A stretch of DNA of 31,849 nucleotides from Mesenet sp031546805 (GTDB lineage Bacteria; Pseudomonadota; Alphaproteobacteria; Rickettsiales; Anaplasmataceae), in contig JAVBJW010000058.1 of assembly GCA_031546805.1 (NCBI GenBank), forward strand, positions 1 through 31,849, read 5' to 3'. Below are positions 1 through 7,635 of this stretch, piece after piece. Position numbers and translations under genes: made by a program. The notes beneath the pieces are model-generated. The model saw nothing but the letters and a program-made list of their open reading frames with translations. It did no database searches and was not told the origin of the DNA. Numbering within the stretch: position 1 is the stretch's first letter; each line of letters begins with the position of its first letter.

Positions 1-135
1 TTCATTTGCTTTCTCATTGAAAAATTCATTGAGCTTTTTTGATAGGTAAGTTATTTTTTTCATCGTTAGTTCTCTCATTAAATATATCTCAGATAACTTT
101 ATTCTATCTCCTTTATACTTTTTCCTTAACTTCAT
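1..135 (-). CDS. possible 5' part of an unidentified gene, cut by the window edge
   Basis: Reading the minus strand from an ATG at 133-135 gives 45 codons that stay open to the window edge. The product begins MKLRKKYKGDRIKLSEIYL and is lysine-rich and coding-like. In the same frame it is open upstream to about 162. A second coding-like stretch lies just beyond in another frame (about 155-283), so this may be the end of a frameshifted pseudogene rather than a true gene start. I do not recognise the family. The plus-strand reading of this region looks like a shadow. Confidence 0.25.
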   Translation of the reverse strand, partial: MKLRKKYKGDRIKLSEIYLMRELTMKKITYLSKKLNEFFNEKANE

Positions 136-154
136 GCCTATCGTTACGTTGTCG

Positions 155-283
155 CCCCAGTACTCAAATCCTCATATATATCTTGAGCTTTTCAGTTCCA
201 TATGCTTCTAGCACTTTCCTCTCACAAGCAAGTTTCGACAGAGGTCTAATATCAAAAAAAGCTAAAGCAGATGTTGGAAATTA
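155..283 (-). pseudogene. possible frameshifted gene fragment
   Basis: On the minus strand an open stretch without an ATG start reads FPTSALAFFDIRPLSKLACE and continues to a TGA near 155. The sense reading appears to carry on one frame over into the open frame at 1-135, as expected for a single-base indel. Part of it (about 231-248) resembles the IS5-type end seen near 12004, so an insertion-sequence end may contribute to this stretch. The family is unknown. Confidence 0.2.
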
Positions 284-296
284 AAAAATTTATAAT

Positions 297-1109
297 TTAA
301 ATCTTAAGTTCTTGAGATAATAGGTGATTTAGGCCCTCTTTATATGTTGGGTACTTAAGAATCACATCGAGATTCATTTTTACTTTTGCGTTACTAACGC
401 GTTTTACTCCATTATAAAAACTTCTGGTGGATTCTGGTAATTCTGAAAAGTGAATTGGCGTTGGTGGGCGGATTTTAAGAAGATTTGCAGCGTAAACTAT
501 AACTTCAGATTGTGGTGATGGAAAATCATCAGCACAATTATATATCTCTCCTGGATTTGGTTTCTTTATTGAATTGAATAATATACTAGCTATATCCTCA
601 ACATGAATACGAGAAAAAACGTGACCTTCCTTTACTACATTCCTTGATTGTCCAAGTTTTAAGTCAAACAAAGCATTTCTACCTAGACCATATATTGCTG
701 CTAAACGAAAAAAATGTACTGGTAAGTTACTTTGTCGCCATTTTTCTTCAAATTCAAGACGCCTAATTCCTCTTTCTTCAATTGGCTTTGTCTTTGAATT
801 TTCTGTTACCCAATTACCATAGTGTTCACCATAAACACTAGTTGCTGATAAATAACCTAGCCACTCAACATTCTTGAAATAGTTACCATATCTTTCTAGT
901 ATATTATCACCACTAGGTGGTATTGAAACTAGAATATGAGTTGCATCTGCAAGTAAATCTTGCACAAGATTACAATTATAATCCAATAGGCTTATACTCA
1001 TGTCTTCATTAATTTTGCTTGAAGTACCACTAATCTTCCAACCTAAACTAATCAACCTTTGTGATAAAAATTTTGCTACATATCCATAACCAAAACAAAA
1101 TAAATGCAT
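297..1109 (-). CDS. SDR-like NAD(P)-dependent epimerase/oxidoreductase (YeeZ-type)
   Basis: This is a 270-residue protein of the extended or atypical short-chain dehydrogenase fold. Residues 5-15 (FGYGYVAKFLS) form a glycine-rich nucleotide-binding turn after the first strand. A SATSVYGEHYG segment near residue 90 sits where SDR enzymes keep the Ser and Tyr of the active site. FRLAAIYGLGRN and SRIHVEDIASIL are typical of NAD-dependent epimerases of the YeeZ group. Substrate and pathway are not evident. The gene stands alone and is divergent from the polyprenyl synthase at 1255. The 145 bp between them hold the start regions of both. Confidence 0.75.
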   Translation of the reverse strand: MHLFCFGYGYVAKFLSQRLISLGWKISGTSSKINEDMSISLLDYNCNLVQDLLADATHILVSIPPSGDNILERYGNYFKNVEWLGYLSATSVYGEHYGNWVTENSKTKPIEERGIRRLEFEEKWRQSNLPVHFFRLAAIYGLGRNALFDLKLGQSRNVVKEGHVFSRIHVEDIASILFNSIKKPNPGEIYNCADDFPSPQSEVIVYAANLLKIRPPTPIHFSELPESTRSFYNGVKRVSNAKVKMNLDVILKYPTYKEGLNHLLSQELKI

Positions 1110-1196
1110 ACAAAATGAAAAATTACTTGAATACCTTATTATATATCTAATAAATCCAACGTATCTTTCTTAAGACAGGTTCTAAGATTTTAAATA

Positions 1197-1226
1197 TTGA
1201 AAAAATCACATAAGGAAATATTATAA
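1197..1226 (+). promoter_or_regulatory. candidate sigma70-type promoter of the polyprenyl synthase gene
   Basis: A TTGAAA box at 1197-1202 is followed by TATTAT (1219-1224, spacer 16) or TTATAA (1221-1226, spacer 18). It lies about 30 bp before the ATG at 1255. The region is AT-rich, so chance matches are common and this is only a candidate. Confidence 0.35.
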
Positions 1227-1254
1227 ACTTATCTAATTCTTTAAGAAGTATTTT

Positions 1255-2238
1255 ATGCCCAAAAGCAGTGAGGATTTTGCGTTTTTAGTAAGTGATGATT
1301 TAAAGATCATGGAAGACTTCTTAAAGAATAGTAGTCAAGATAGCAAGATATCTCTTGTTACAGATGTAATATCACACCTAATTGGAGCTGGAGGCAAAAG
1401 GTTGCGCCCCATATTAGTGTTTATCATATGTAAAATGCTAAACTGCTTAAGTGATAAGAGGATATACATAGCTGCAGCGATAGAATTTATACATAATGCA
1501 ACTCTACTGCATGATGATGTACTGGATAAAAGTGAGCTAAGAAGAGGAGCTGATACTGCGAATAAAATATGGGGGAACAAAACTAGCATTTTAGTGGGTG
1601 ATTTTCTATTAACAATGGCATTTCAATGGTTAATAGAGTGCAAAAATTTTGATGTATTATCCGTCTTATCACAATCCTGCGCTACTATCGTTAGTGGAGA
1701 AATAAAGCAAATGCTAGCTTGTAACAACATTGCTATGACAGAGCAGGATTATATTGATATTATATCAACAAAAACAGCGGCATTATTTTCTGCTTCATGT
1801 GAAGCTGCAGCTATTATATCAGAAATACCTATGCAACAAAGGGAAGCTTTAAAGAGCTTTGGTATTAATTTTGGTATTGCATTTCAGATAATTGACGATG
1901 CTTTGGATTATATAGGAGATCAGGATAGCTTTGGTAAAAAAATAGGTAATGATTTCTGCTGTGGTAAGGTGACTCTACCTATTATTATATCTTATAGTCT
2001 AGCTGATATAGAAGAAAAAAAGTTTTGGCAAGATTCTTTGGCTACAGTAGAGCGCAATTATAATGCTTTTCAAAAAGCTGTATCTTATATTGAAAGTCAC
2101 AGAGCCATAGAATTAGCAATAACAAAAGCAAAATCTTATATTGATATTGCAAAAAAAAGTTTAGATGCTTTTCCCAATTCTATATACAAAACTGCTCTTG
2201 TTGGTTTATTAGATTTTACTCTGTACCGTAAATTGTAA
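1255..2238 (+). CDS. ispB: long-chain (octaprenyl-type) polyprenyl diphosphate synthase
   Basis: This is a 327-residue trans-isoprenyl diphosphate synthase that condenses isopentenyl diphosphate onto an allylic primer, probably for the ubiquinone side chain. Residues 46-52 (GGKRLRP) bind substrate. The first aspartate motif is DDVLD at 87-91, followed by the conserved RRG. The second is DDALD near 218. The first motif is the plain DDxxD form without the two extra residues of bacterial FPP synthases, which favours a longer-chain enzyme. The minus-strand synthase at 25544 has the short-chain form, so the window carries both types. Length is normal for IspB. The exact chain length cannot be read from sequence. 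Confidence 0.85.
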   Translation: MPKSSEDFAFLVSDDLKIMEDFLKNSSQDSKISLVTDVISHLIGAGGKRLRPILVFIICKMLNCLSDKRIYIAAAIEFIHNATLLHDDVLDKSELRRGADTANKIWGNKTSILVGDFLLTMAFQWLIECKNFDVLSVLSQSCATIVSGEIKQMLACNNIAMTEQDYIDIISTKTAALFSASCEAAAIISEIPMQQREALKSFGINFGIAFQIIDDALDYIGDQDSFGKKIGNDFCCGKVTLPIIISYSLADIEEKKFWQDSLATVERNYNAFQKAVSYIESHRAIELAITKAKSYIDIAKKSLDAFPNSIYKTALVGLLDFTLYRKL

Positions 2239-2370
2239 TCTGCGAATGACACCAATAAAAAAGTTAAAATATGATGGATATAATAGAAACTTAATTGAGT
2301 ATAACCGCTTACATAGGCTAGTGCGTAATATAGAGAACACAGGTTCGATACAATACTCTAAATATAAAAC

Positions 2371-3078
2371 TTATGCATGCTGGCGAATTCTTCTTCTTGT
2401 TTTTTTAGCAAAGTTGTTTTTATTTATTGTTGAAACATTGCTCAACCATGTTCTTATATAAGTATCAACAGTTGTGTTAATTTCTTCTGCATTATTACGG
2501 AAAAAATGATCTGCACCATCTATGACATGATATTGCATATACTTATTATCCATAGAATTAATTAATCTGTTTGCTAATTGCGATACTGCTGCTTCTTCAG
2601 AAATATTGTCTTGATTACCCTGAATGATAAGTCCAGGAACTGGGCAAGGAAAAAGAAATGAAAAGTCATGTTGGTTAGTAGGAGGTGCAACAGCTATAAA
2701 ACTTTCTACTTCTGGGCGACGCATCATCAGTTGCATAGTGACCCATGCACCAAATGAGAAACCAGCAATCCAAAAAGGCACTGTACTAGTATTATTGTCT
2801 TGTAACCAATCCATAGCTGTAGCTGCATCACTTAATTCACCTATACCCTTATCGAACAACCCTGTTGACTTTCCTACACCTCGAAAATTAATTTTTAATA
2901 CCGAAAAACCATTGTTAGCAAAGATATTATAAAGATTACAAACAATTTTATTGTTCATATTACCACCATACTGAGGGTGTGGATGTAAAACTAATGCTAA
3001 AGGAGAGTCAACATTCTTGCTTTGATGGTATATACCCTCTATTCTTCCAGCTGGACTATTAAAAAATACTTCTACCAT
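2371..3078 (-). CDS. alpha/beta hydrolase (dienelactone hydrolase/COG2945-like)
   Basis: This 235-residue protein has the alpha/beta hydrolase order of motifs. HPHPQYGG at residues 32-39 follows the first strand (oxyanion region). FRGVGKSTG lies near 65-73. The nucleophile elbow GFSFGAW has Ser108. The acid is probably Asp157 in QGNQD, and the His is His191 in GADHFF. All three triad members are present, so it should be an active esterase-like enzyme of unknown substrate. It is cytoplasmic, with no signal peptide visible. It is convergent with ispB and divergent from the isc operon, sharing the 125-bp intergenic control region with it. Confidence 0.8.
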   Translation of the reverse strand: MVEVFFNSPAGRIEGIYHQSKNVDSPLALVLHPHPQYGGNMNNKIVCNLYNIFANNGFSVLKINFRGVGKSTGLFDKGIGELSDAATAMDWLQDNNTSTVPFWIAGFSFGAWVTMQLMMRRPEVESFIAVAPPTNQHDFSFLFPCPVPGLIIQGNQDNISEEAAVSQLANRLINSMDNKYMQYHVIDGADHFFRNNAEEINTTVDTYIRTWLSNVSTINKNNFAKKTRRRIRQHA

Positions 3079-3090
3079 AATAAACCTAAA

Positions 3091-3120
3091 TTAAAAACCC
3101 ACTTGACAAGTGGTTTATTA
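3091..3120. promoter_or_regulatory. inverted-repeat operator candidate upstream of the isc operon
   Basis: CCACTT (3099-3104) and AAGTGG (3108-3113) form a perfect inverted repeat around GAC, extended imperfectly to A/T-rich flanks. It overlaps the -35 box of the likely isc promoter, so a bound regulator would compete with RNA polymerase. The first gene of the operon has an IscR domain, so autoregulation is the obvious inference. The outer parts resemble IscR sites (AAAACCC ... GGTTTA), but the centre does not match the E. coli consensus well. Confidence 0.5.
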
Positions 3121-3131
3121 TTTTATACCAT
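3103..3131 (+). promoter_or_regulatory. probable sigma70 promoter of the isc operon
   Basis: A perfect TTGACA box at 3103-3108 is followed after 17 bp by TACCAT (3126-3131). A TATACC at 3124-3129 is an alternative with a 15-bp spacer. Transcription would start near 3138, leaving a leader of about 65 nt before the ATG at 3204. Confidence 0.5.
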
Positions 3132-3203
3132 TAATTATTACATTTAATAGATACTATTAATTATATGTTAATTAAGTTCGTTATGCAATAAATTCTTAAT
3201 AAT

Positions 3204-4757
3204 ATGTTGATCACAGCAAGATTAAGATATGCAATTATGGTTATGACTCATCTGGCAAGCAAAATTTCTATACCTATAAAATTATCTGATATATCTGGTA
3301 TCCAATCTGTACCTGAGAGGTATTCAGAACAGGTAATTTCTGCGCTACGAAAAAGTGGCTTGGTTTCTGCTGCAAGAGGTCCAGGGGGTGGGTATTATCT
3401 AAACTGTCTACCAGAATCAACAAAGCTAAGTGAAATAATGAGCGCAATAGGAGAAGAGATTAAAATAACAAGATGCGATAATGATGGCAAAGGATGTTTA
3501 AATGATCAAGCTCAATGTGAAACTCATTTCTTATGGGATAACTTTGGTAATTATATAAAGGATTACTTCAACAAAATATCTCTCAGCGATGTAGTTAATA
3601 GAAATTTCAATGTCCTTCCAAACAATAATTCATTTTTAGATTCTAATGATTATATATACGCTGATTATAATTCAACTGCTCCAGTAAGTAGATGTGTAAA
3701 AGAAGATGCATTTCATATATTGTCAAAAAGAACATTAAACCCTTCTTCGGTACATCAAGCTGGCCAAAAAGTGCGTAAAATCATACAAACTGCAAGAGAT
3801 GATATTTATCATTTTATTGGTTCTCCTGATAATAAAGAAGTATTGTTTACATCGTCTGCAACTGAAGCAAATAATTTAGTCATGAGAGGAATGAAGGGCT
3901 ATGCTCACGTAATTTCTGCAACAGAACATCCGTCAGTTATTAATTCTGCTAATAATCCTTATATTATACCTGTAGACCGTAATGGCATTGTAAATCTTGT
4001 GGAATTAGAAAAAATATTATGTAAGTTACATGGAAATAAAGTACTTGTTTCAGTAATGATGGCCAATAATGAAACAGGAGTAATACAACCAATTAGAGAA
4101 ATAGCGCAAATGTCTCACAATTTTGGCGCAATTTGTCATACAGATGCTGTACAAGCATGTGGGAAGATTAATTTTAATATAGAAGATCTTGAAGTGGATT
4201 TACTAACTTTATCAGCACACAAAATTGGTGGCATAGTTGGTGCTGGTGCTTTAGTGTTTGATAATAAGTTGCAAATAGAACCTATTATCACTGGTGGTGG
4301 CCAAGAAAAAGGGCTCAGAGCAGGCACTGAGAATGTTATTGCAATTGCTAGTTTTTCTTCTGCACTGCGAAAGATTCCAGAGTTTTTAGAAAAGATGAAT
4401 AAAATTAAAGATCTGCGTGATCAGCTTGAGTTTAAAATATTAGAAGTTGCAAGTGATGCAATAGTTTTTGGTAATGAAGTTAACAGATTACCCAATACTA
4501 GTTGTATTTATATGCCAGGTGTTAAAAGTGATGTGCAACTTATGAGTTTTGACACAAACAATATTGCAGTAAGTAGTGGAGCCGCATGTTCTTCTGGTAG
4601 AGTTGAATCTTCTTACACTTTACTTGCAATGGGGGCAACAAAAGAGCAAGCAGAATGTTCAATTAGAATAAGCATAGGATGGGATACAACAGCTAATGAG
4701 ATAAGTAAAATAGCTGATTGTTGGTGCAATATTTATAAGAAAAATGTTAAATTATAA
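3204..4757 (+). CDS. IscR-type Rrf2 regulator fused to a class V cysteine desulfurase
   Basis: This 517-residue protein joins two functions usually encoded separately. Residues 1-130 are an Rrf2/IscR winged helix, including the GPGGGYYL wing at 59-66. Cys91, Cys98, Cys105 and His108 match the [2Fe-2S] ligands of IscR, here spaced C-x6-C-x6-C-x2-H. Residues about 147-517 are a PLP-dependent cysteine desulfurase. The start is YADYNSTAPV, the PLP lysine is Lys340 in SAHKIGG, the GGGQEKGLRAGT loop is present, and Cys462 in SSGAACSSG is the persulfide cysteine. Family knowledge says IscR senses cluster supply and represses the operon, while the desulfurase supplies sulfur. The fusion would couple both. 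The gene heads the operon, and an inverted repeat covers its promoter. The regulatory coupling is inference. Confidence 0.9.
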   Translation: MLITARLRYAIMVMTHLASKISIPIKLSDISGIQSVPERYSEQVISALRKSGLVSAARGPGGGYYLNCLPESTKLSEIMSAIGEEIKITRCDNDGKGCLNDQAQCETHFLWDNFGNYIKDYFNKISLSDVVNRNFNVLPNNNSFLDSNDYIYADYNSTAPVSRCVKEDAFHILSKRTLNPSSVHQAGQKVRKIIQTARDDIYHFIGSPDNKEVLFTSSATEANNLVMRGMKGYAHVISATEHPSVINSANNPYIIPVDRNGIVNLVELEKILCKLHGNKVLVSVMMANNETGVIQPIREIAQMSHNFGAICHTDAVQACGKINFNIEDLEVDLLTLSAHKIGGIVGAGALVFDNKLQIEPIITGGGQEKGLRAGTENVIAIASFSSALRKIPEFLEKMNKIKDLRDQLEFKILEVASDAIVFGNEVNRLPNTSCIYMPGVKSDVQLMSFDTNNIAVSSGAACSSGRVESSYTLLAMGATKEQAECSIRISIGWDTTANEISKIADCWCNIYKKNVKL

Positions 4758-4762
4758 GGTTA

Positions 4763-6736
4763 ATGATTATGGAGCGTGATAAATTAAAAAATATATACCT
4801 TGATCATCAAGCAACAACTAAGGTGGATCCTCGTGTTTGGAAAAAAATGAAATTTCATTATGCTAGATTAGATGCCTCTGTCTTGGAAGTAATGAAATCT
4901 TACTTTAATAAGTTTAGTAATCCTCACTCTCGTAGTCATGCTTTTGGTTGGAGTGCAGAAGCTGCTGTAAATTTAGCTAGAGAGCAAATCGCTAGTTTAA
5001 TTGGTGCTGAAGATAAAGATATAATATTTACTTCTGGTGCAACTGAATCTAATAATCTGGCAATTCAAGGAGTTGCCAGATTCTATGAAAACAAAGGTAA
5101 TCATATAATAACTGCCTGTACGGAGCATAAATGTGTTTTAGACTCTTGTAGGCATTTAGAAGACGAAGGTTTTACAGTTACATACCTACCTGTGCAAACA
5201 AATGGGATAATAGATCTATCTGTGCTAGAAAACGCAATTACTAACAAAACTATCTTAGTTTCTGTAATGATGGTCAATAATGAGATGGGTGTGATCCAAC
5301 CAATAAAAGAAATTGGTGAAATCTGTCGTAAACATGATGTGTTTTTTCATACTGATGCTGCTCAAGCTTTTGGCAAGGTACCAATAGATGTAAATAATAT
5401 AAACATTAATCTAATGAGTATTTCTAGTCACGAAATCTATGGACCTATGGGTATCGGCGCTTTATATGTACGGAGAAAAAACCCACGTGTAAGACTTGCA
5501 CCATTAATTAGTGGTGGCGGTCAAGAAAGGGGGATGCGTTCAGGTACTGTGCCAACTCCTCTTGCTGCTGGTTTTGGCGAAGCAGCACGTATTGTTAAAG
5601 AGAGGATGGTCAAAACAGACAATCACTCTTCTGCTCAAAATATAGAAAATATAAATAAAGATGCTGTAAATTTAGCTAGAGAGCAAATCGCTAGTTTAAT
5701 TGGAGCTGAAGATAAAGAGATAATATTTACCTCTGGTGCAACTGAATCTAATAATATGGCAATTAAAGGAGTTGCTAGATTTTATAAGAATAAAGGTAAT
5801 CACATAATAACTGTTTGTACAGAGCATAAATGTGTTTTAGATTCTTGTAGGCATTTAGAAGACGAAGGTTTTACAGTTACATACCTACCTGTGCAAACAA
5901 ATGGGATAATAGATTTATCTAAATTGGAAGAAGCAATCACTGACAAGACTATCTTAGTTTCTGTAATGATGGCCAATAACGAAATAGGTGTTATTCAACC
6001 AATAAAAGAGGTTGGTAAAATTTGCCGTAAACACGGTGCATTTTTTCATACTGATGCAGCTCAAGCTTTTGGTAAAGTGCCAATAGATGTAAATGATATG
6101 AACATTGATTTAATGAGTATTTCTAGTCATAAAATTTATGGACCTATGGGTATCGGCGCTTTATATGTACGTAGAAAAAACCCATGCGTAAGACTTACAC
6201 CATTATTTAGTGGTGATGGCCAAGAAAGAGGAATGCGTTCAGGTACTGTGCCAACTCCTCTTGCTGCTGGTTTTGGCGAAGCAGCACGTATTGCTCAAGA
6301 AGAAATGAAGGAAGAAAGTTTGAGAATTAAGAATCTTAGAGATATTTTATATAATAAAATAAAGGAAAAGTTGCCGTATGTTGTATTGAATGGAGATTAT
6401 GAACAACGTATTCCTGGTAATTTAAATGTTAGCTTTCCTTATGTTGAAGGCGAGTCACTCATTATGGCAATAAAAGAACTAGCGGTTAGCTCTGGCTCTG
6501 CTTGTACTTCTGCATCTCTTGAGCCTTCTTATGTTGTCAGGGCACTAAATAACGGCCATGATTTGGAGCATTCTTCAATTAGGTTTGGCATAGGTAGGTT
6601 TACAACAAAAGAAGAAATTATATATGCTGCAGATCTGGTGACACAAAAAGTAGGTAAGTTACGTGATATGAGCCCTCTTTGGGAGATGGTTCAAGAAGGT
6701 ATAGATTTAGAGTCCGTGCAATGGGATGCACATTGA
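4763..6736 (+). CDS. iscS: cysteine desulfurase IscS with an internal tandem duplication
   Basis: IscS removes sulfur from cysteine as a persulfide and passes it to IscU. Family members are about 400-415 residues, but this protein has 657. Residues 68-278 are repeated at 301-511, an offset of exactly 233 codons. Both copies span the PLP-domain core. In copy 1 the PLP lysine is replaced by Glu224 (SSHEIYGP). In copy 2 Lys457 is kept (SSHKIYGP), but the GGGQE loop has become GDGQE. The N-terminal YLDHQATTKVDP occurs once, before copy 1. The persulfide cysteine Cys581 (SSGSACTSASLEPS) and the PLWEM tail occur once, after copy 2. An AAGG lies 4 bases before the chosen ATG. ATG at 4769 is an alternative start. 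Identity as IscS is certain, but activity of the enlarged protein is not. Confidence 0.92.
   Translation: MIMERDKLKNIYLDHQATTKVDPRVWKKMKFHYARLDASVLEVMKSYFNKFSNPHSRSHAFGWSAEAAVNLAREQIASLIGAEDKDIIFTSGATESNNLAIQGVARFYENKGNHIITACTEHKCVLDSCRHLEDEGFTVTYLPVQTNGIIDLSVLENAITNKTILVSVMMVNNEMGVIQPIKEIGEICRKHDVFFHTDAAQAFGKVPIDVNNININLMSISSHEIYGPMGIGALYVRRKNPRVRLAPLISGGGQERGMRSGTVPTPLAAGFGEAARIVKERMVKTDNHSSAQNIENINKDAVNLAREQIASLIGAEDKEIIFTSGATESNNMAIKGVARFYKNKGNHIITVCTEHKCVLDSCRHLEDEGFTVTYLPVQTNGIIDLSKLEEAITDKTILVSVMMANNEIGVIQPIKEVGKICRKHGAFFHTDAAQAFGKVPIDVNDMNIDLMSISSHKIYGPMGIGALYVRRKNPCVRLTPLFSGDGQERGMRSGTVPTPLAAGFGEAARIAQEEMKEESLRIKNLRDILYNKIKEKLPYVVLNGDYEQRIPGNLNVSFPYVEGESLIMAIKELAVSSGSACTSASLEPSYVVRALNNGHDLEHSSIRFGIGRFTTKEEIIYAADLVTQKVGKLRDMSPLWEMVQEGIDLESVQWDAH
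4964..5594 (+). repeat. iscS internal repeat, copy 1 (catalytic lysine lost)
   Basis: This direct repeat lies 699 bp upstream of its partner. The first 41 bases are identical in both copies, then scattered substitutions appear. The codon for the PLP lysine is GAA at 5432-5434 here and AAA at 6131-6133 in copy 2. About 68 bp of unrelated linker (5595-5662) separates the copies and encodes a polar stretch with Asn, Asp and Lys. Confidence 0.95.
5663..6293 (+). repeat. iscS internal repeat, copy 2 (catalytic lysine kept)
   Basis: This is the second copy of the in-frame duplication, running straight into the unique C-terminal domain with Cys581. It keeps Lys457 but has GDGQE where copy 1 has GGGQE. 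The two copies differ at many synonymous and some nonsynonymous sites, which argues against an assembly artefact. Confidence 0.95.
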
Positions 6737-6762
6737 TTTAGTTAATTTTTCGTGAGGAATTT

Positions 6763-7188
6763 ATGAGTTATGGTAAAATTGTTTTGGATCACTATGAAAA
6801 TCCAAGAAATGTTGGATCTCTTGACAAAAGTGATCCAAATGTTGGCACTGGTTTAGTTGGAGCACCATCATGCGGTGATGTTATGAAGCTACAGATAAAA
6901 GTTAGTGAAGATGGCATTATTGAAGATGCTAAATTTAAGACTTTTGGTTGTGGTTCTGCCATTGCTTCTAGTTCTCTACTTACAGAGATAATAAAAGGCA
7001 AAACTGTTCAGGAAGCTGCTCAGGTAAAAAATACTGATATTGTACAAGAATTATCTCTACCTCCTGTTAAAATACATTGTTCTGTATTAGCTGAAGATGC
7101 AATTCAAGCTGCTATTACTGATTATAACCAAAAACAGGAAATGAAGAACAAGGTAGAAGGTGGAAATACTATAGAAAGTTTAAGTTAA
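6763..7188 (+). CDS. iscU: Fe-S cluster assembly scaffold IscU
   Basis: This is the scaffold on which IscS sulfur and iron are assembled into [2Fe-2S] clusters before HscA/HscB-driven transfer. At 141 residues it is slightly longer than the usual 128, owing to a polar C-terminal tail after residue 128. Cys37, Asp39, Cys63, His105 and Cys106, the expected cluster ligands, are all present. The LPPVKIHCS segment (99-107) contains the LPPVK motif recognised by HscA. An AGGAA ribosome-binding site precedes the ATG. It lies 26 bp after iscS, in operon order. Confidence 0.96.
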   Translation: MSYGKIVLDHYENPRNVGSLDKSDPNVGTGLVGAPSCGDVMKLQIKVSEDGIIEDAKFKTFGCGSAIASSSLLTEIIKGKTVQEAAQVKNTDIVQELSLPPVKIHCSVLAEDAIQAAITDYNQKQEMKNKVEGGNTIESLS

Positions 7189-7209
7189 GATATGATTTTG
7201 AGGTAAGGA

Positions 7210-7635
7210 ATGTCAATTCACAAAGAGAGTAGTCATTCTTATGAGCCAGAAGCATTCTCAAAGCGTATAAGTTCTGCTCATAAGCCTAATAAAAAAGATC
7301 CAATTACTATAACAAGTAAGGCACTAGATAGAGTGAAATATTTACTAGAGAATAAAGGTGAAGAGGTAATTGGTGTTAGAATAATAATAAAACAAAAAGG
7401 ATGTTTTGGTTTTAAATATAATATCGAATATGCATATGAAGTGCGTCCTTTTGAATCGACAATTGAAGTTGTACATGGTGATAAAAAAATAAGAGTACTT
7501 GTAGATCCAAAAGCTATTATGTTTATATTGGGTTCAGAAATGGATTTTATTGAAGAAAAATTTTCATCAGGCTTTGTTTTTAAAAACCCAAATGAGAAAG
7601 GTAAATGTGGTTGTGGAGAGAGTTTTTATGTCTGA
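7210..7635 (+). CDS. iscA: A-type Fe-S carrier IscA (HesB family)
   Basis: A-type carriers accept clusters from IscU and deliver them to target proteins. The HesB/IscA core spans about residues 32-141, with the three conserved cysteines Cys65 (KGCFGFKY), Cys133 and Cys135 (GKCGCGESF). About 30 polar residues precede the core, making it longer than the common 107-residue IscA. The usual GCSG is GCFG here. It lies 21 bp after iscU and overlaps hscB by 8 bp. Confidence 0.92.
   Translation: MSIHKESSHSYEPEAFSKRISSAHKPNKKDPITITSKALDRVKYLLENKGEEVIGVRIIIKQKGCFGFKYNIEYAYEVRPFESTIEVVHGDKKIRVLVDPKAIMFILGSEMDFIEEKFSSGFVFKNPNEKGKCGCGESFYV

Noticed and set aside
39..284. 81-codon plus-strand ORF at the left edge
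   Set aside because: It starts with TTG, has no recognisable domain, and the opposite strand looks more coding-like in two frames. It is treated as a shadow.
2246..2461. 71-codon plus-strand ORF with a hydrophobic C-terminus after ispB
   Set aside because: About 90 bp overlap the end of the well-supported alpha/beta hydrolase gene on the other strand, and the hydrophobic part is the antisense of that gene. There is no family match. It could be real but is not supported.
4964..6293. Assembly error as the explanation for the iscS duplication
   Set aside because: The copies differ at many positions, and a unique in-frame linker separates them, which a collapsed or duplicated assembly would not produce. 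Read-level confirmation is still the decisive test.
7550..7627. Upstream extension of hscB
   Set aside because: It overlaps iscA in another frame and adds 26 residues that do not belong to the J domain. The ATG at 7628 gives the normal start.
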